From positions 1,696,781 through 1,760,780 of the forward strand of contig JALIGW010000040.1 in assembly GCA_023053685.1 (NCBI GenBank): DNA of 64,000 nucleotides. The letters run 5' to 3'. The notes below the pieces were generated by a model. The model saw nothing but the letters and a program-made list of their open reading frames with translations. It ran no database searches and had not been told where the DNA came from. Shown here piece by piece: positions 62,501 through 64,000 of this stretch. Every line of letters begins with the position of its first letter. Within the stretch, counting starts at the first letter, position 1. The stretch is from Diadophis punctatus similis. Taxonomy: Eukaryota; Chordata; Lepidosauria; Squamata; Dipsadidae. The position numbers and the translations under genes are program-made.

Positions 62501-63187
62501 AGTATCCTTCCCCTGGAGTGGGGTGGGAATGGAGATTTTACAGTATCCTTCCCCTGGAGTGGGGTGGGAATGGAGATTTTACAGTATCCTTCCCCTGGAG
62601 TGGGGTGGGAATGGAGATTTTACAGTATCCGTCCCCTGGAGTGAGGAGGGAATGGAGATTTTTCAGTATCCTTCCCCTGGAGTGGGGAGGGAATGGGGAT
62701 TTTGCAGTATCCTTCCCCTGGAGTGGGGTGGGAATGGAGATTTTACAGTATCCTTCCCCTGGAGTGGGGTGGGAATGGAGATTTTACAGTATCCTTCCCC
62801 TGGAGTGGGGTGGGAATGGAGATTTTACAGTATCCTTCCCCTGGAGTGGGGTGGGAATGGAGATTTTACAGTATCCTTCCCCTGGAGTGGGGTGGGAATG
62901 GAGATTTTACAGTATCCTTCCCCTGGAGTGGGGTGGGAATGGAGATTTTACAGTATCCTTCCCCTGGAGTGAGGAGGGAATGGAGATTTTTCAGTATCCT
63001 TCCCCTGGAGTGGGGTGGGAATGGAGATTTTACAGTATCCTTCCCCTGGAGTGGGGTGGGAATGGAGATTTTACAGTATCCTTCCCCTGCCATGCCCACC
63101 AAGCTACGCCTACCAAGCCAATCCAAGCCACGACTACCAAGCCACGCCCACAGAACCGGCAGTAAAAAAAATTGAAACCCACCATTG
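59553..63187 (+). mobile_element. hAT-like element, family 1, expanded to 3.6 kb by a minisatellite
   Basis: It begins 'cagaggtgggtttcagcagg' and ends 'ttgaaacccaccattg', the family 1 inverted ends. The 8-bp duplication gttttgac is perfect (59545-59552 and 63188-63195). Both family 1 flanks ('ggagaactggtaaatacc' on the left, 'ccaccaagccac' type on the right) are present. Everything between about 59695 and 63085 is minisatellite. It lies in the intron preceding the last IFNLR1 exon. Confidence 0.95.
59695..63085 (+). repeat. 41-bp minisatellite, about 83 units, with higher-order structure
   Basis: The unit is 41 bp, 'ccttcccctggagtgggg' followed by 'tgggaatggagattttaca' and 'gtat'. Unit variants differ by a few bases (gaggaggg, ttttcag, ttttgcag). 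The 'tttttcag' variant recurs at spacings of 164, 205 and 328 bp (4, 5 and 8 units), summing to 697 bp (17 units), and this block repeats. Because 41 is not a multiple of 3 and the unit lacks stops, long open frames (up to 393 codons) run through all plus frames. They are not genes. Confidence 0.97.
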
Positions 63188-63209
63188 GTTTTGACTATAG
63201 GTGTGAAAC

Positions 63210-63400
63210 AATAAAGCTTGAAAGAGCTGCTAGGTGCCAGAAAAAGGGGGAAGTAGCTATGGTTTTTCTTGATGCAGGGAAAGCTTTTGATAATTTGGAA
63301 TTTATTTCTATAGCCGTGATCTTGGAGAAGATGAATTGTGCTGAGATTTTCTTTCAACGATGCAGAGAATTTGCAAAGGACATAAAGCTAAGATAATTGT
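63210..63400 (+). pseudogene. L1-like reverse transcriptase fragment
   Basis: The plus frame reads EVAMVFLDAGKAFDNLEF, matching the LDAEKAFD palm motif of L1-type reverse transcriptases, and continues AVILEKMNCAEIFF. It is about 60 codons long, with no neighbouring L1 sequence recognised. Confidence 0.65.
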
Positions 63401-64000
63401 AAAGGTATTTCTATCATAAAACATATTATTCAAAAAGAGAAGGTTGTGCCCTCTTCTCTGTTTTTTATTTGCATTACAGTCCCTGGCAAGGAAGATAAGG
63501 CAAGAGAGTCAAAATTCAGGAATTTCTCTCACTGGTTTCAATATCTTTGAGTAACATAGTTCAAACAGAGCCAGAAAAAGATGTCCTATTTAGAGATCCG
63601 AACAAATGAAATGCTCATGAAAACATAAAACTCAGAACATCTGCTAAAGAATATATATAAGTTGCTACTGAAACATGCTTAAGAAATGGAACAAGTCTAA
63701 GATTACATGATTAAATGGGTGCACACAAAGTTTAAACAGAACTGATACAGCACCATGAGAATGCAGTTAATAATTTAAAGATCATAACTGGATTTTTTAA
63801 ATGACCCATTTTAATTTGAAACTGATCTTTGCACTTATTAATACACCATGCTAAATCCAAATTCTCCATACATCTGATTCCTATGTAGGCTAAACCCACT
63901 GGGGTCCTTCTGATGGGCGACTTTGAAGGGACGTCTGGGTGAATTTAACTTGTATAGGAACCAGATACCCTCAAGAGTGGAATAATTGCCATCAGATGTC
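63401..64000. other. Sequence with no recognised feature
   Basis: Searched on the minus strand for the IFNLR1 membrane-spanning exon. No hydrophobic, splice-flanked frame was found. Confidence 0.3.

Noticed and set aside
59782..63175. Very long open frames (up to 393 codons) with a repeating YPSPGVGWEW-type peptide
   Set aside because: They are produced by a 41-bp repeat unit that lacks stop codons. All plus frames are open and the peptide cycles every three units. There is no start context, splice evidence or neighbouring gene structure.
63401..64000. Search for the IFNLR1 transmembrane exon at the right edge
   Set aside because: No hydrophobic minus-strand frame with flanking AG/GT was found. 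The exon is presumed to lie beyond the window.

Overview
This is nuclear DNA of a squamate reptile, most probably a snake. The indicators are: split vertebrate genes with GT/AG introns; CR1- and L2-like LINE 3' ends running into ATTCT/ATCCT pentanucleotide tails; tRNA-derived SINEs of the Sauria type; a long TATC (GATA) tract of the Bkm kind known from snakes; and very many short hAT-like transposons with 8-bp target duplications. No bacterial, organellar or CRISPR feature was seen.

Two host genes can be read, both on the minus strand. The first is a complete class II cytokine receptor gene, IL22RA1 (interleukin-22 receptor alpha 1), in seven coding exons from 45636 down to 23943. All splice sites are GT/AG, the intron phases agree, and the 592-residue product is close to the human length of 574. 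The second is the last coding exon of IFNLR1 (interferon lambda receptor 1) at 58345-59167; its earlier exons were not found and should lie beyond position 64000. As I recall the human map, IFNLR1 also lies just upstream of IL22RA1 in the same orientation, so the gene order appears conserved. Both receptors pair with IL10RB and signal through JAK1/TYK2 to STATs at epithelial surfaces. The IL22RA1 tail keeps YxxQ STAT3-type motifs and the IFNLR1 tail keeps its C-terminal tyrosine motif.

Layout. 1-23.9 kb is intergenic and dense in repeats: a CR1 copy broken by two hAT elements, two hAT elements carrying inserted LTRs, a 1.34-kb TIR element holding a CpG-rich block with a 75-bp near-perfect hairpin, LTRs and microsatellites. 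Possible leftward exon or promoter signals at 9.5 and 11.7-11.9 kb are weak. 23.9-45.6 kb is IL22RA1 with repeat-filled introns. 45.6-58.3 kb is the spacer between the genes, with LINE relics, nested insertions and SINEs. 58.3-64 kb is the end of IFNLR1 and the intron before its last exon, which holds a 3.6-kb hAT-like element swollen by about 83 copies of a 41-bp minisatellite in a higher-order arrangement.

Repeat families are described from features visible here (TIRs, target duplications, coding relics). Library names could not be checked.
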